Shown piece by piece: positions 13,940 through 21,737 of a DNA stretch of 29,663 bases. Position numbers and translations under genes: made by a program. The stretch comes from Faecalibacterium sp. CAG:1138 (GTDB taxonomy: Bacteria; Bacillota; Clostridia; Christensenellales; CAG-917): contig HF988638.1 in the NCBI GenBank assembly GCA_000434675.1, positions 45,850 through 75,512 of the forward strand. Direction: 5' to 3'. Numbering within the stretch: the stretch's first letter is position 1; each line of letters opens with the position of its first letter. The notes under the pieces were generated by a model, which had not been told where the DNA came from, did not search any database, and was given only the letters and a program-made list of their open reading frames with translations.

Positions 13940-15703
13940 ATGAAAATCATCTACAACGACGGCCGCGTGGCGGAATGCCCGGTCGAGGAAGAACTTCACG
14001 TTATCAGGCATACTTGCGCGCACGTTATGGCGCAGGCCATCAAACGCCTTTATCCGAATGCGGATTTTGCCTACGGCCCCGCAACCGAAAAAGGGTTCTA
14101 TTACGACGTCGATCTGGGCGACGTAAAGCTTTCGGACGAGGATCTTTTGAGCATCGAAAAAGAAATGAAGAAGATCATCAAGGAAAATTTGCCTATCCGT
14201 CCGTTTATTCTGCCTAGGGAAGAGGCCATAAAGCTTATGCAGGAACGCGGCGAAAAATATAAGGTCGAACACATCGGCGACCTTCCGGAAGACGCCGTCA
14301 TCAGCTTCTATCAGCAAGGCGAATACGTCGATATGTGCATCGGGCCGCACCTTTGCTACACCAAGGCCATAAAAGCCTTCAAAATTACCCAACAATCGGG
14401 CGCGTACTGGAAGGGCGACAAGGCAAACAAAATGCTCACCCGCATCAACGGCATCGCTTTCAGAACGCAGGAAGAGCTTGACGCTCACCTCAAACTTATG
14501 GAAGAAGCCGAGCGCAGGGATCACCGCCGTATCGGCAAGGAAATGAATCTGTTTATGTTGGCCGACGAAGGCCCGGGCTTTCCGTTCTTCCTTCCGAAGG
14601 GCATGGCTCTGAAAAACGCCCTCATCGACTACTGGAGAGATATTCACTATCGCGACGGCTACGTCGAGGTTTCCACCCCTATGATTATGAACAGAAAGCT
14701 TTGGGAAACCTCCGGTCACTGGGATCACTATAAAAACAATATGTATTCCACCGTCATCGACGACGAAATTTATTGCATCAAACCTATGAACTGCCCGGGC
14801 GGAGTTATGGTTTACCGCGCCCAGCCGCACAGCTACAAAGAGCTTCCTATGAGAGTGGGCGAACTGGGGCTCGTGCACCGTCACGAGCTTAAGGGCGCGC
14901 TTCACGGCTTGTTCAGAGTTCGTTGCTTCACTCAGGACGACGCGCACATCTTTATGCGCCGCGACCAGATCGAAGAAGAAATCATGGGCGTCGTGCACCT
15001 TATAAACGAAGTTTATCAGAAATTCGGTTTCAAATATTTCATCGAACTGTCCACCCGTCCGGAAGATAGCATGGGCAGCGACGAAGACTGGGAAGCCGCA
15101 ACCCAAGGCCTCAAAGGCGCTTTGGACAAACTCGGACTGCCTTACACCGTCAATGAAGGCGACGGCGCGTTCTACGGCCCGAAAATCGACTTCCACCTCG
15201 AAGACAGCATCGGCCGCACCTGGCAATGCGGAACCATTCAGCTGGACTTCCAGATGCCGCTCAATTTCGGTTTGGAATACGTTGACGAAAACGGCGAAAA
15301 ACAACGCCCTATCATGATTCACAGAGTTTGCTTCGGTTCCATCGAACGCTTTATAGGTATTTTGACCGAGCACTTTGCGGGCAAATTCCCGGTGTGGCTT
15401 GCTCCGACGCAGGTCAAGGTTCTTTTGGTCAGCGAAAAGAGCGAGGCTTGGGGACAAGAGGTTTACGAAGCGCTCAAAGCCGCCAAAGTCAGAGTGGAAT
15501 TTGACAACAGAAACGAAAAAATCGGCTACAAAATCCGTCAGGCGCAGCTTGTTGACAGAGTGCCGTACATGGTGATTATCGGCGAAAAAGAAGCGGAAGA
15601 CAAAACCGTTTCCCTCCGTTACCGCGACACCACCGCAACCGAAGTTATGACTTTGGACGATTTCATCGCAAAAGTCGTTACGGAAACAAGAGAAAGAGCG
15701 TAA
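13940..15703 (+). CDS. thrS: Threonyl-tRNA synthetase (without TGS domain)
   Basis: This enzyme charges tRNA-Thr. The 587-residue protein is about 55 shorter than the usual 640 because the N-terminal TGS domain is reduced to a 20-residue stub. The editing domain follows at once (HTCAHVMAQAIK and, later, CIGPHLC, giving the HxxxH and CxxxH zinc-like pocket). The catalytic core has MNCPGG, HRHELKGALHGLFRVRCFTQ (motif 2) and MIHRVCFGSIERF (motif 3), with the zinc ligands Cys, His and His conserved. The anticodon-binding domain starts near FPVWLAPTQV. The start follows GGAG by ten bases. Control is by the T-box upstream. The methyltransferase gene begins one base after its stop. Confidence 0.97.
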   Translation: MKIIYNDGRVAECPVEEELHVIRHTCAHVMAQAIKRLYPNADFAYGPATEKGFYYDVDLGDVKLSDEDLLSIEKEMKKIIKENLPIRPFILPREEAIKLMQERGEKYKVEHIGDLPEDAVISFYQQGEYVDMCIGPHLCYTKAIKAFKITQQSGAYWKGDKANKMLTRINGIAFRTQEELDAHLKLMEEAERRDHRRIGKEMNLFMLADEGPGFPFFLPKGMALKNALIDYWRDIHYRDGYVEVSTPMIMNRKLWETSGHWDHYKNNMYSTVIDDEIYCIKPMNCPGGVMVYRAQPHSYKELPMRVGELGLVHRHELKGALHGLFRVRCFTQDDAHIFMRRDQIEEEIMGVVHLINEVYQKFGFKYFIELSTRPEDSMGSDEDWEAATQGLKGALDKLGLPYTVNEGDGAFYGPKIDFHLEDSIGRTWQCGTIQLDFQMPLNFGLEYVDENGEKQRPIMIHRVCFGSIERFIGILTEHFAGKFPVWLAPTQVKVLLVSEKSEAWGQEVYEALKAAKVRVEFDNRNEKIGYKIRQAQLVDRVPYMVIIGEKEAEDKTVSLRYRDTTATEVMTLDDFIAKVVTETRERA

Positions 15704-15704
15704 G

Positions 15705-16619
15705 ATGGACGGCGTAACCTATCCGTTGCCGACGTTTTTAAGGGAAAAACTGAGGGCGGAGTATTCGCCCGCAGAAGTGGAGAAAATCGTCCGCGGCTAC
15801 GAAAAAAAACGCCCCGTAACCTTGAGGGTGAACACCGTCAAGTCTTCCGCCGAGGAGGTTTCGGAGGCGCTTGCCGCCGCCGGGATAAGCGCGAAAGGCG
15901 TTTCGTGGAGCGACTCCGCCATGATTTTGGACGGCGCGTCGGAATCGGACGTAAGACCGCTTGAAATTTACGTAAGCGGCAAGATTTACCTTCAGAGTTT
16001 ATCGTCCCAGCTTCCGCCGATAGCAATGGATCTTTCGGCGGGGCAGGACGTTCTGGACATGACTGCGGCGCCGGGCGGAAAAACATCGGAAATTTACGCC
16101 ATGACGGGTGGAAAAGTCAACCTGACCGCTTGCGAAAGAGATATGGCCCGCGCCGAGCAGCTGCGCTTTAACCTTAAAAAACAAGGGGTTTCGGCAAACG
16201 TGCTGCAAACGGACGCAAGAACCATAAGCGATTTTTTCCGTTTCGACAACGTTCTTTTGGACGCGCCGTGTTCGGGAAGCGGAATTCTGAACGTCAGAAA
16301 TCCGAAAATCGCCGAAACTTTCACCTTAAAGCTCATCGAAAAAACCACTCGCTTGCAGGAGGCTCTTCTCAAAAAAGCGCTCACCGTGCTGAAAGCGGGG
16401 CAGACGATGGTTTATTCCACTTGTTCGGTTCTGAAAGAAGAAAACGAGAACGTCGTTTCAAAGGTTCTGAGGGATTTCAACGCGTGCGTCGTGCCGATAG
16501 AATTTTCGGGAAATAAGGATTTGCCGACGCTTGAAAGCACGATTCCGGGCGCGGTAACCGTTTGCCCGACGGAGCTGTACGAAGGCTTTTTCATGGCGAA
16601 AATAAGAAAAAATCGCTGA
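15705..16619 (+). CDS. RsmB/NOL1/NOP2/Sun-family RNA m5C methyltransferase
   Basis: This S-adenosylmethionine-dependent enzyme probably methylates cytosine-5 in rRNA or tRNA. The 304 residues contain an N-terminal RNA-binding-like region (VTLRVNTVKS) and the SAM-binding motif DMTAAPGGKTSEIYAM. The acidic motif ACERD and the two catalytic-type cysteine motifs DAPCSGSG and YSTCSV complete the core. It lacks the NusB-like N-terminal domain of full RsmB, so the target could be rRNA (RsmF-like) or tRNA. It starts one base after thrS, so it is co-transcribed and falls under T-box control. I see only a weak terminator-like structure after it. Confidence 0.92.
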   Translation: MDGVTYPLPTFLREKLRAEYSPAEVEKIVRGYEKKRPVTLRVNTVKSSAEEVSEALAAAGISAKGVSWSDSAMILDGASESDVRPLEIYVSGKIYLQSLSSQLPPIAMDLSAGQDVLDMTAAPGGKTSEIYAMTGGKVNLTACERDMARAEQLRFNLKKQGVSANVLQTDARTISDFFRFDNVLLDAPCSGSGILNVRNPKIAETFTLKLIEKTTRLQEALLKKALTVLKAGQTMVYSTCSVLKEENENVVSKVLRDFNACVVPIEFSGNKDLPTLESTIPGAVTVCPTELYEGFFMAKIRKNR

Positions 16620-16722
16620 AAGTATTCTGAAAAATGCGGTTTTTTATAATACACACCGATTTTTAGGCGCTATGGCGGTTTTGCAAAAATTGTAATATTT
16701 TGAAAATTCCCTTTTGAAACGA

Positions 16723-16751
16723 TTGCAACATACGAAAGATAGTTCTATAAT
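16723..16751 (+). promoter_or_regulatory. Promoter of the GDPD gene
   Basis: TTGCAA (16723-16728), 17 bp and TATAAT (16746-16751) lie 29 bases before the start codon. Confidence 0.87.
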
Positions 16752-16780
16752 GTATGTGAAATAAGGTTTGGAGATAAATT

Positions 16781-17518
16781 ATGCTTCTACGTTACAAAAA
16801 ATCCAAAAAGTTTCAACAGAAAGGCGACTGCAAAATGATTGCGCACCGCGGCCTCAGCGGTATCAAACGCGAAAACACGGTGGCGGCCTTCGACCTTGCG
16901 GGCGAGCACAGCTATTTCGGCATCGAAACCGACGTGCACGTTACCTCTGACAACAAATACGTTATCATTCACGACAGTTTCACTTCGAGGGTGTCGGCAA
17001 CGTCGTATCTCGTGGAAAAAACTCCGCTCGACACCTTGAGGAAGGTGAAGCTTTACGCAAAAAGCAAAGAGGGCGGTGAAAAGGAAACTCGAATTCCGAC
17101 GCTCGAGGAATACGTTTTGTCCCTCAAGGAGCACGGCAAGGTCGGCGTTCTGGAAATGAAAAACCACTTTGAGGAACAGGAAGTGTGGGATATGTGCGCC
17201 GAAATCGAAAGACTCGGCTATATGGATCACATCATTTTCATTTCGTTTTATCTCGAAAACCTCGTGGCGCTGAGGAAAAAATATCCTCTGCAACCTGCTC
17301 AATACCTCACTTTGCACTACAACAAAAACGTGCTTAAAACGCTTATCGAGCATAAGCTGGACATCGACATAAATTTCCGCGCGCTTCGCCCGAAAGCCGT
17401 CAGAGAAATGCACGAAAACGGCATCAAGGTCAACTGCTGGACGGTGGACTGGAAGCCGGTGGCAAGGTGGCTCGTGAAGATGGGCGTGGACTATATCACC
17501 ACGAACATTTTGGAATAA
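16781..17518 (+). CDS. Glycerophosphodiester phosphodiesterase
   Basis: This enzyme hydrolyses glycerophosphodiesters to an alcohol and glycerol-3-phosphate, recycling lipid head groups. The 245-residue protein has the full GDPD signature: AHRG with His22 and Arg23, RENTVAAF at 30-37, GIETDVHVT with the metal ligands Glu49 and Asp51, and VIIHD with His64. Later come EMKNH and, near the end, NCWTVD and GVDYITTN, as in cytoplasmic GDPDs. There is no signal peptide; the first 18 residues are basic. A GGAG site and a consensus promoter support the start. A strong terminator follows, so it is monocistronic. Confidence 0.95.
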   Translation: MLLRYKKSKKFQQKGDCKMIAHRGLSGIKRENTVAAFDLAGEHSYFGIETDVHVTSDNKYVIIHDSFTSRVSATSYLVEKTPLDTLRKVKLYAKSKEGGEKETRIPTLEEYVLSLKEHGKVGVLEMKNHFEEQEVWDMCAEIERLGYMDHIIFISFYLENLVALRKKYPLQPAQYLTLHYNKNVLKTLIEHKLDIDINFRALRPKAVREMHENGIKVNCWTVDWKPVARWLVKMGVDYITTNILE

Positions 17519-17531
17519 TCTGAATTTATGG

Positions 17532-17564
17532 GGCTTTGCTCACAAAGCAAAGCCTCGTTTTTTT
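17532..17564 (+). terminator. Terminator after the GDPD gene
   Basis: A perfect 9-bp stem GGCTTTGCT/AGCAAAGCC with loop CACAA is followed by TCG and a run of T. Confidence 0.93.
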
Positions 17565-17650
17565 ATAAAAAAAACATATTTTCGGTTATTTTAAGGTACA
17601 ATTAACATTCGGGACGTAAAATTTTGTCATAAAAATACGGGAGGCTATGT

Positions 17651-18853
17651 ATGGCCAAAAGCAAAAAAACGATTTTTGCGCTGGTCGTGGTTCTGGTCGT
17701 CGCGTTGGGCGTTTCGCTTTGCGCGTGCAACGATTCCTCGGCCAACAATTATTATAACACCGTCGTCAGCATCACCAAAACCAAGACGGAAGGCCTTGTC
17801 GACACCTACACCATCACTTTTTCCGACGGTTCGACTTACGATTTCACCGTAACCAACGGCAGAAACGGCGTTGACGGCGAAGACGGCACCAACGCCAAAA
17901 TCACGGTGGAGGATTTGTACGAAGCGGCAAAAACCGCAGGATACACGGGGACGCTGGCGGATTTCATAAACGAAAATTTGCAGGTTACAGCTCCGGAAGC
18001 GGTTTCCTCGATGGTTTCGAAGGCGGCGTACGGCACCGTGTTGGTGGTTTCTAACTTTACGAAAAGCGGAGCTTCCTCTGAAAAGTATGCGTCTGCGGGC
18101 AGCGGAATAATTTATAAGCTCGACAAGGAAAAAGGCAACGCTTACGTCGTCACCAACTATCACGTCGTTTACGACAGCGGCGCAAGCACTTCCGATCACG
18201 TAAGAGACAACGTTGAGGTTATGCTTTACGGCAGCGAATATCTCGATTACGCCATTCCAGCGACCTACGTCGGCGGCAGCATGACCTACGACATCGCCGT
18301 TCTTAAAATCGAAAACAGCGAATTTCTTAAGAGCAGCAACGCCACTCAAGCGGTTTTGGGCTCGTCCGAAAGCGTGTCGGCAGGCGACGCAGCAATAGCA
18401 ATCGGCAACGCAAAGGGCAGCGGAACTTCGGTTACCGCGGGCATAGTGTCGATTGACAGTGAATATCTCGAAATGACCGCGGCCGACGAAAAAACCGCCG
18501 TTACCTACCGCGTTATGCGCATCGACACTCCTGTCAACAAGGGCAACAGCGGCGGTGGACTGTTTAACGCACAAGGCGAAGTCATCGGCATCGTCAACGC
18601 CAAAAACGTCGAAAGCACGGTGGAGAGCATAGGCTACGCAATACCTGTTGACCTCGTGAAAAAAGTGGTCGATAACCTTCTTTACTACAACGTAACCACC
18701 GGCGAAAAGAACGGCTACAAACCCGTTCTCGGCATAACGGTTTCGGGGCTTGACAGCAAAGCAATTTACGACGCGGCGAAACAAAAGAGCGTTCTACGAC
18801 GCGGCGAAACAAAAGATCGTCGTCAAGGAAAACGTAACCGTCAAAAGCGTTGA
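17651..18853 (+). CDS. HtrA/DegP-like S1C serine protease lipoprotein (frame broken before PDZ)
   Basis: This is a surface trypsin-like protease. The N-terminus has a hydrophobic segment at 8-23 and a lipobox-like LCAC with Cys26. A GVDGEDG collagen-like stretch follows, then a small module (EDLYEAAKTAGYTGTLADFI) common in Bacillota surface lipoproteins. The protease domain at about 120-340 has the full triad: His171 in NYHVV, Asp214 in YDIAVLKI, and Ser300 in GNSGGG. After residue 382 the frame leaves the family sequence (SVLRRGETKD) and stops at 400. The PDZ domain continues in the +1 frame from 18795. A GGGAGG site precedes the ATG. A 28-bp duplication explains the break. Confidence 0.93.
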   Translation: MAKSKKTIFALVVVLVVALGVSLCACNDSSANNYYNTVVSITKTKTEGLVDTYTITFSDGSTYDFTVTNGRNGVDGEDGTNAKITVEDLYEAAKTAGYTGTLADFINENLQVTAPEAVSSMVSKAAYGTVLVVSNFTKSGASSEKYASAGSGIIYKLDKEKGNAYVVTNYHVVYDSGASTSDHVRDNVEVMLYGSEYLDYAIPATYVGGSMTYDIAVLKIENSEFLKSSNATQAVLGSSESVSAGDAAIAIGNAKGSGTSVTAGIVSIDSEYLEMTAADEKTAVTYRVMRIDTPVNKGNSGGGLFNAQGEVIGIVNAKNVESTVESIGYAIPVDLVKKVVDNLLYYNVTTGEKNGYKPVLGITVSGLDSKAIYDAAKQKSVLRRGETKDRRQGKRNRQKR

Positions 18854-19076
18854 GGAAGGCACCGCGGCCGAAACCGCAGGCTTTAGGGAAGGCGACGTCA
18901 TAACCAAAGTGAAAATCGGCGGAAAAGAGTACGAAACGGACAGAATGTACAAGCTTATCGACCTCGTTTTGCTTCAACACGTCGGCGACGAAGTTGAATA
19001 CACCGTCCTTCGCGGCGGCGAAACCGTCACCATAACCTGGACTGTCACCGCAGGCCAAATGACAAAAATAAGCTGA
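18750..19076 (+). CDS. PDZ domain of the HtrA-like protease, displaced by frameshift
   Basis: From 18795 this frame encodes YDAAKQKIVVKENVTVKSVE and a PDZ domain (EEGTAAETAGFREGDVITKV through GDEVEYTVLRGGE) that normally follows the protease domain of the gene upstream. Removing one copy of the 28-bp duplicated unit at 18767-18816 joins both parts perfectly in one frame. The bases before 18795 overlap the protease frame and are not meaningful. No ribosome site is seen, so separate translation is unlikely. It is either a real break of the gene or a sequence error. Confidence 0.8.
   Translation: MTAKQFTTRRNKRAFYDAAKQKIVVKENVTVKSVEEGTAAETAGFREGDVITKVKIGGKEYETDRMYKLIDLVLLQHVGDEVEYTVLRGGETVTITWTVTAGQMTKIS
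18767..18816 (+). repeat. Tandem duplication inside the HtrA-like gene
   Basis: Two exact 22-base copies (18767-18788 and 18795-18816), each encoding YDAAKQK, are separated by 6 bases. The 28-bp period is not a multiple of three and shifts the frame by one. Confidence 0.93.
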
Positions 19077-19093
19077 TCGAAATCACCAAAAAA

Positions 19094-19117
19094 GGGAGCG
19101 ACCCTCGCTCCCTTTTT
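19094..19117 (+). terminator. Terminator after the HtrA-like gene
   Basis: GGGAGCGA/TCGCTCCC with loop CCC is followed by five T. Confidence 0.93.
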
Positions 19118-19141
19118 CTTTTATCTTTTTAAATAAATACA

Positions 19142-19170
19142 TTGCAAAAAGCGTGGAAGGAAGGTATAAT
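19142..19170 (+). promoter_or_regulatory. Promoter of the sirtuin gene
   Basis: TTGCAA (19142-19147), 17 bp and TATAAT (19165-19170) lie 16 bases before the ATG at 19187, which also decides that start. Confidence 0.87.
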
Positions 19171-19186
19171 TAAATCGGAGGCGGAT

Positions 19187-19927
19187 ATGGACAAATACGA
19201 AGAACTTAAAAAAATCATTGACACGTCAAAAAACACCGTTCTTTTTACGGGAGCGGGGATAAGCTGTCCGTCGGGGATACCGGATTTTCGGTCGGCAGAC
19301 GGCCTTTACAACGAAAAGGGAGGCGGCTACAGCCCCGAACAGATCATAAGCCACAGCTTTTTCGTGGCGCACCCCAAGGAGTTTTACGAGTTTTACAAAT
19401 CGAAAATGGTTTATCCGAAAGCGAAGCCGAACGCGGCGCATCGCTACTTTGCTAAGCTTGAGGAGGAAGGGAAGCTGTCGGCAATCGTAACGCAGAACAT
19501 AGACGGTTTGCATCAGGCGGCTGGAAGCAAAAACGTGCTTGAATTTCACGGCAGCGTCCATAGAAATCATTGCATGCGTTGCGGCAAATTTTTTGACGTA
19601 AATTACGTTATGAATTCGTCCGGCGCGCCTAAATGCGACAAATGCGGCGGATTGGTGAAGCCCGACGTGGTTTTGTACGAGGAGGGCATCGACGCCGACG
19701 TATTCGAGGCAAGCGTTGCGGCGATAGAAAACGCGCAGACGGTGATAGTTGTGGGGACGAGCCTTGCGGTGTATCCCGCGGCGGGGCTGCTGACGGGATT
19801 TAGGGGAGAGAATCTGGTGCTTGTGAACAAGCAGGCCACGCCTTTCGATCGCTACGCAACCCTCGTTTTCAACGAAGACGTCATAAACGTGGTCAAGCGC
19901 CTCGAAAGCATGGATTTTCGCCCTTAA
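19187..19927 (+). CDS. cobB: NAD-dependent protein deacylase (sirtuin, CobB/Sir2 type)
   Basis: This enzyme removes acyl groups from lysines using NAD+, linking protein modification to the redox state. The start at 19187 is set by GGAGG and the promoter; an upstream in-frame TTG lies within the -35 box. The 246 residues show GAGISCPSGIPDFRS at 22-36, TQNIDGLHQAAG at 102-113, catalytic His121 in EFHGS, and zinc cysteines 129, 132, 150 and 153. GTSLAVYPAAGL near 200 lies in the NAD-binding domain. It is monocistronic between two terminator/promoter boundaries. Substrates are unknown. Confidence 0.96.
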   Translation: MDKYEELKKIIDTSKNTVLFTGAGISCPSGIPDFRSADGLYNEKGGGYSPEQIISHSFFVAHPKEFYEFYKSKMVYPKAKPNAAHRYFAKLEEEGKLSAIVTQNIDGLHQAAGSKNVLEFHGSVHRNHCMRCGKFFDVNYVMNSSGAPKCDKCGGLVKPDVVLYEEGIDADVFEASVAAIENAQTVIVVGTSLAVYPAAGLLTGFRGENLVLVNKQATPFDRYATLVFNEDVINVVKRLESMDFRP

Positions 19928-19982
19928 AAACTTGTTTTTACAAATATTACCACGACAAAGCGTTTTTGCCGCGTTATTTCGG

Positions 19983-20011
19983 TTGACATAGTGAAAGAAA
20001 TTCGATAAAAT
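19983..20011 (+). promoter_or_regulatory. Promoter of the ldh-rex-fumC-hdr-flx operon
   Basis: TTGACA (19983-19988), 17 bp and TAAAAT (20006-20011). The leader to the first ATG is about 80 bases long. Confidence 0.85.
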
Positions 20012-20019
20012 TATATCGA
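20002..20019. promoter_or_regulatory. 18-bp inverted repeat over the -10 box (candidate operator)
   Basis: A perfect inverted repeat, TCGATA-N6-TATCGA, covers the -10 hexamer. It has the length of a Rex operator but not the usual TTGTTAANNNNTTAACAA sequence, so the regulator is not identified. Confidence 0.5.
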
Positions 20020-20097
20020 TAAAAAAATACCAATAAGTTTTTTGTCGAAAAATATCACGGAAAATAACGGCACAAAGTGCCTCAAAAGGAGATAACT

Positions 20098-21054
20098 ATG
20101 AACAATCGCAGTAAAAAAATCACCATTCTGGGAGCGGGAAACGTCGGCGCTTCCATAGCCTACGCACTCACCATCAGCGGCATGAGCAGCGAACTTGTTC
20201 TCATTGACATCAACCGCGACAAAGCCGAAGGCGAAGTCATCGATTTAAGACAAGCGGCTTATTTCACCCCAAACATCAAACTCACTTCGGGCGACTACAG
20301 CGCGGCTGAAGGCAGCGACATAGTCATCGTAACCTTGGGCATCGCAAGAAAACCGGGACAAACCCGTATCGACCTTGCAAAAGTCAACGTCAACATCATA
20401 AGAGAAGTTATGCCTATCGTTGCCGGATACGCTCCGAACGCAATGTATATCATGGTTTCCAACCCTGTGGACATTCTTACTTACGAAACCATCAAATGCA
20501 CCAACCTCAAACCGAGCCAGGTTATCGGCACCGGCACGCTTCTGGACACCATTCGTTTGAGAGACGCTTTGGGCGAATATATGGACAACACCTCCAGCAA
20601 GAACTTCCACGCAATGGTTCTCGGCGAACACGGCGACACCAGCATGGTTCCTTGGAACTTTGCAAACGTCGCGGGTATGCCTCTTATCGACTACGTTTCG
20701 ATGGTAACGGGAAAGAGCAAAGAGCAGGTTAAGGAAGAAGTCGTCGAAATTCATCAACAGGTTTTGAAGAGCGGCGGCAAAATCATCAAGCTTAAAGGCG
20801 CAACCTACTACGGCATCGCTTTGACGGTTCGTCACGTTTGCGACTGCGTGTTCAGAAACAAAGACGTCATTCTGCCGCTTTCCACGCTTCTCGAAGGCCA
20901 GTACGGCATTTCCGACGTGTGCCTCAGCGTACCTGTGGTGGTCAACAGCGAAGGCATCAGAAAGATCATCGAACTGCCGCTTTGCGACGAAGAAAGAGAA
21001 GCTCTGCAAAAATCTGCTCACGCCCTGAGGTCTATTATCGACCAACTCGACTGA
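20098..21054 (+). CDS. ldh: L-lactate/malate-type dehydrogenase (annotated LDH; Arg at specificity site)
   Basis: This NAD-dependent 2-hydroxyacid dehydrogenase has 318 residues. The Rossmann motif ILGAGNVGASIAYAL and Asp37 point to NAD. Catalytic residues map well: Arg90 (loop), Asp150, Arg153 (carboxylate) and His178 in GEHGDT. GEHGDT and SNPVDILTYETIK are LDH-like. However, the position equivalent to Gln102, which selects lactate in LDH, is Arg84 in ARKPGQTR; Arg at this site is the malate dehydrogenase choice, and Gln-to-Arg at this site is the classic change that turns LDH into MDH. Homologues of this type are usually named LDH, so I keep that symbol with reserve. GGAG precedes the ATG. 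It overlaps rex by three bases. Adjacency to fumarase makes a malate role worth testing. Confidence 0.88.
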   Translation: MNNRSKKITILGAGNVGASIAYALTISGMSSELVLIDINRDKAEGEVIDLRQAAYFTPNIKLTSGDYSAAEGSDIVIVTLGIARKPGQTRIDLAKVNVNIIREVMPIVAGYAPNAMYIMVSNPVDILTYETIKCTNLKPSQVIGTGTLLDTIRLRDALGEYMDNTSSKNFHAMVLGEHGDTSMVPWNFANVAGMPLIDYVSMVTGKSKEQVKEEVVEIHQQVLKSGGKIIKLKGATYYGIALTVRHVCDCVFRNKDVILPLSTLLEGQYGISDVCLSVPVVVNSEGIRKIIELPLCDEEREALQKSAHALRSIIDQLD

Positions 21055-21719
21055 TGGAGAATAACGAACAACACAAAAAAGAAAGGCTGTCCCTTGCCAC
21101 GGTGAAAAGATTGCCGACCTATTTAAGGTATCTCAAGAGCATGGAAGGGAAATGCGAATACATATCGTCCGTAACCATAGCGGAAGCCATGAATTTGTCG
21201 GCGATACAAGTAAAAAAAGACATCGCGGCCGTGTCAAGCGTAGAGGGCAAACCTAAACTCGGGTTTGTCCTTAAAGACATTGTGGCGGATATGGAAAAAT
21301 TGTTGGGCTACAACAATATGAAGGCGGCAGTTCTTGTCGGCGCGGGGAAGCTGGGCACGACTTACTTAAGTTATACCGGATTTTCCAAGTACGGCATCAC
21401 CATAGCCGCGGCCTTCGATCAGAATCAATATCTGTGGAACAGCGAAATCAACGGCATCAAGGTTTACCCGATGGACAAACTGAAAAGTTTCGTCAGGGAT
21501 AACGACATAAAAATGGGCATAATAACCGTACACAAGGACGACGCGCAGGACGTGTGCGACAAGCTTGTGGACGCAGGCATACGAGGCATAGTCAATTTTG
21601 CCCCGACGCACCTCATCGTGCCCGACGGCGTGGAGCTTCAGAACGAAGACATAGCCGTTACGCTGGTGGTTTTGAGCTATAAGCTGCAAAACCTTATGGA
21701 CAACGACAACAATAATTAG
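21054..21719 (+). CDS. rex: Redox-sensing transcriptional repressor Rex
   Basis: Rex senses the NADH/NAD+ ratio and releases its operators when NADH is high, inducing fermentation genes. The ATG at 21054 overlaps the ldh stop (TGATG), and the conserved N-terminus (LATVKRLPTYLRYLKSM) begins soon after. The 221 residues comprise a winged-helix domain at about 10-80 (YISSVTIAEAMNLSAIQVKKD), a Rossmann NADH domain with LVGAGKLGTTYLSYTGF, and the typical C-terminal stretch VNFAPTHLIVPDGVELQNED, which supports dimerisation. It lies inside an operon of NADH-using genes, so autoregulation of the whole run is likely. I did not find a consensus Rex site in the promoter region. Confidence 0.96.
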   Translation: MENNEQHKKERLSLATVKRLPTYLRYLKSMEGKCEYISSVTIAEAMNLSAIQVKKDIAAVSSVEGKPKLGFVLKDIVADMEKLLGYNNMKAAVLVGAGKLGTTYLSYTGFSKYGITIAAAFDQNQYLWNSEINGIKVYPMDKLKSFVRDNDIKMGIITVHKDDAQDVCDKLVDAGIRGIVNFAPTHLIVPDGVELQNEDIAVTLVVLSYKLQNLMDNDNNN

Positions 21720-21737
21720 GTTATTTTATAGGAGATT

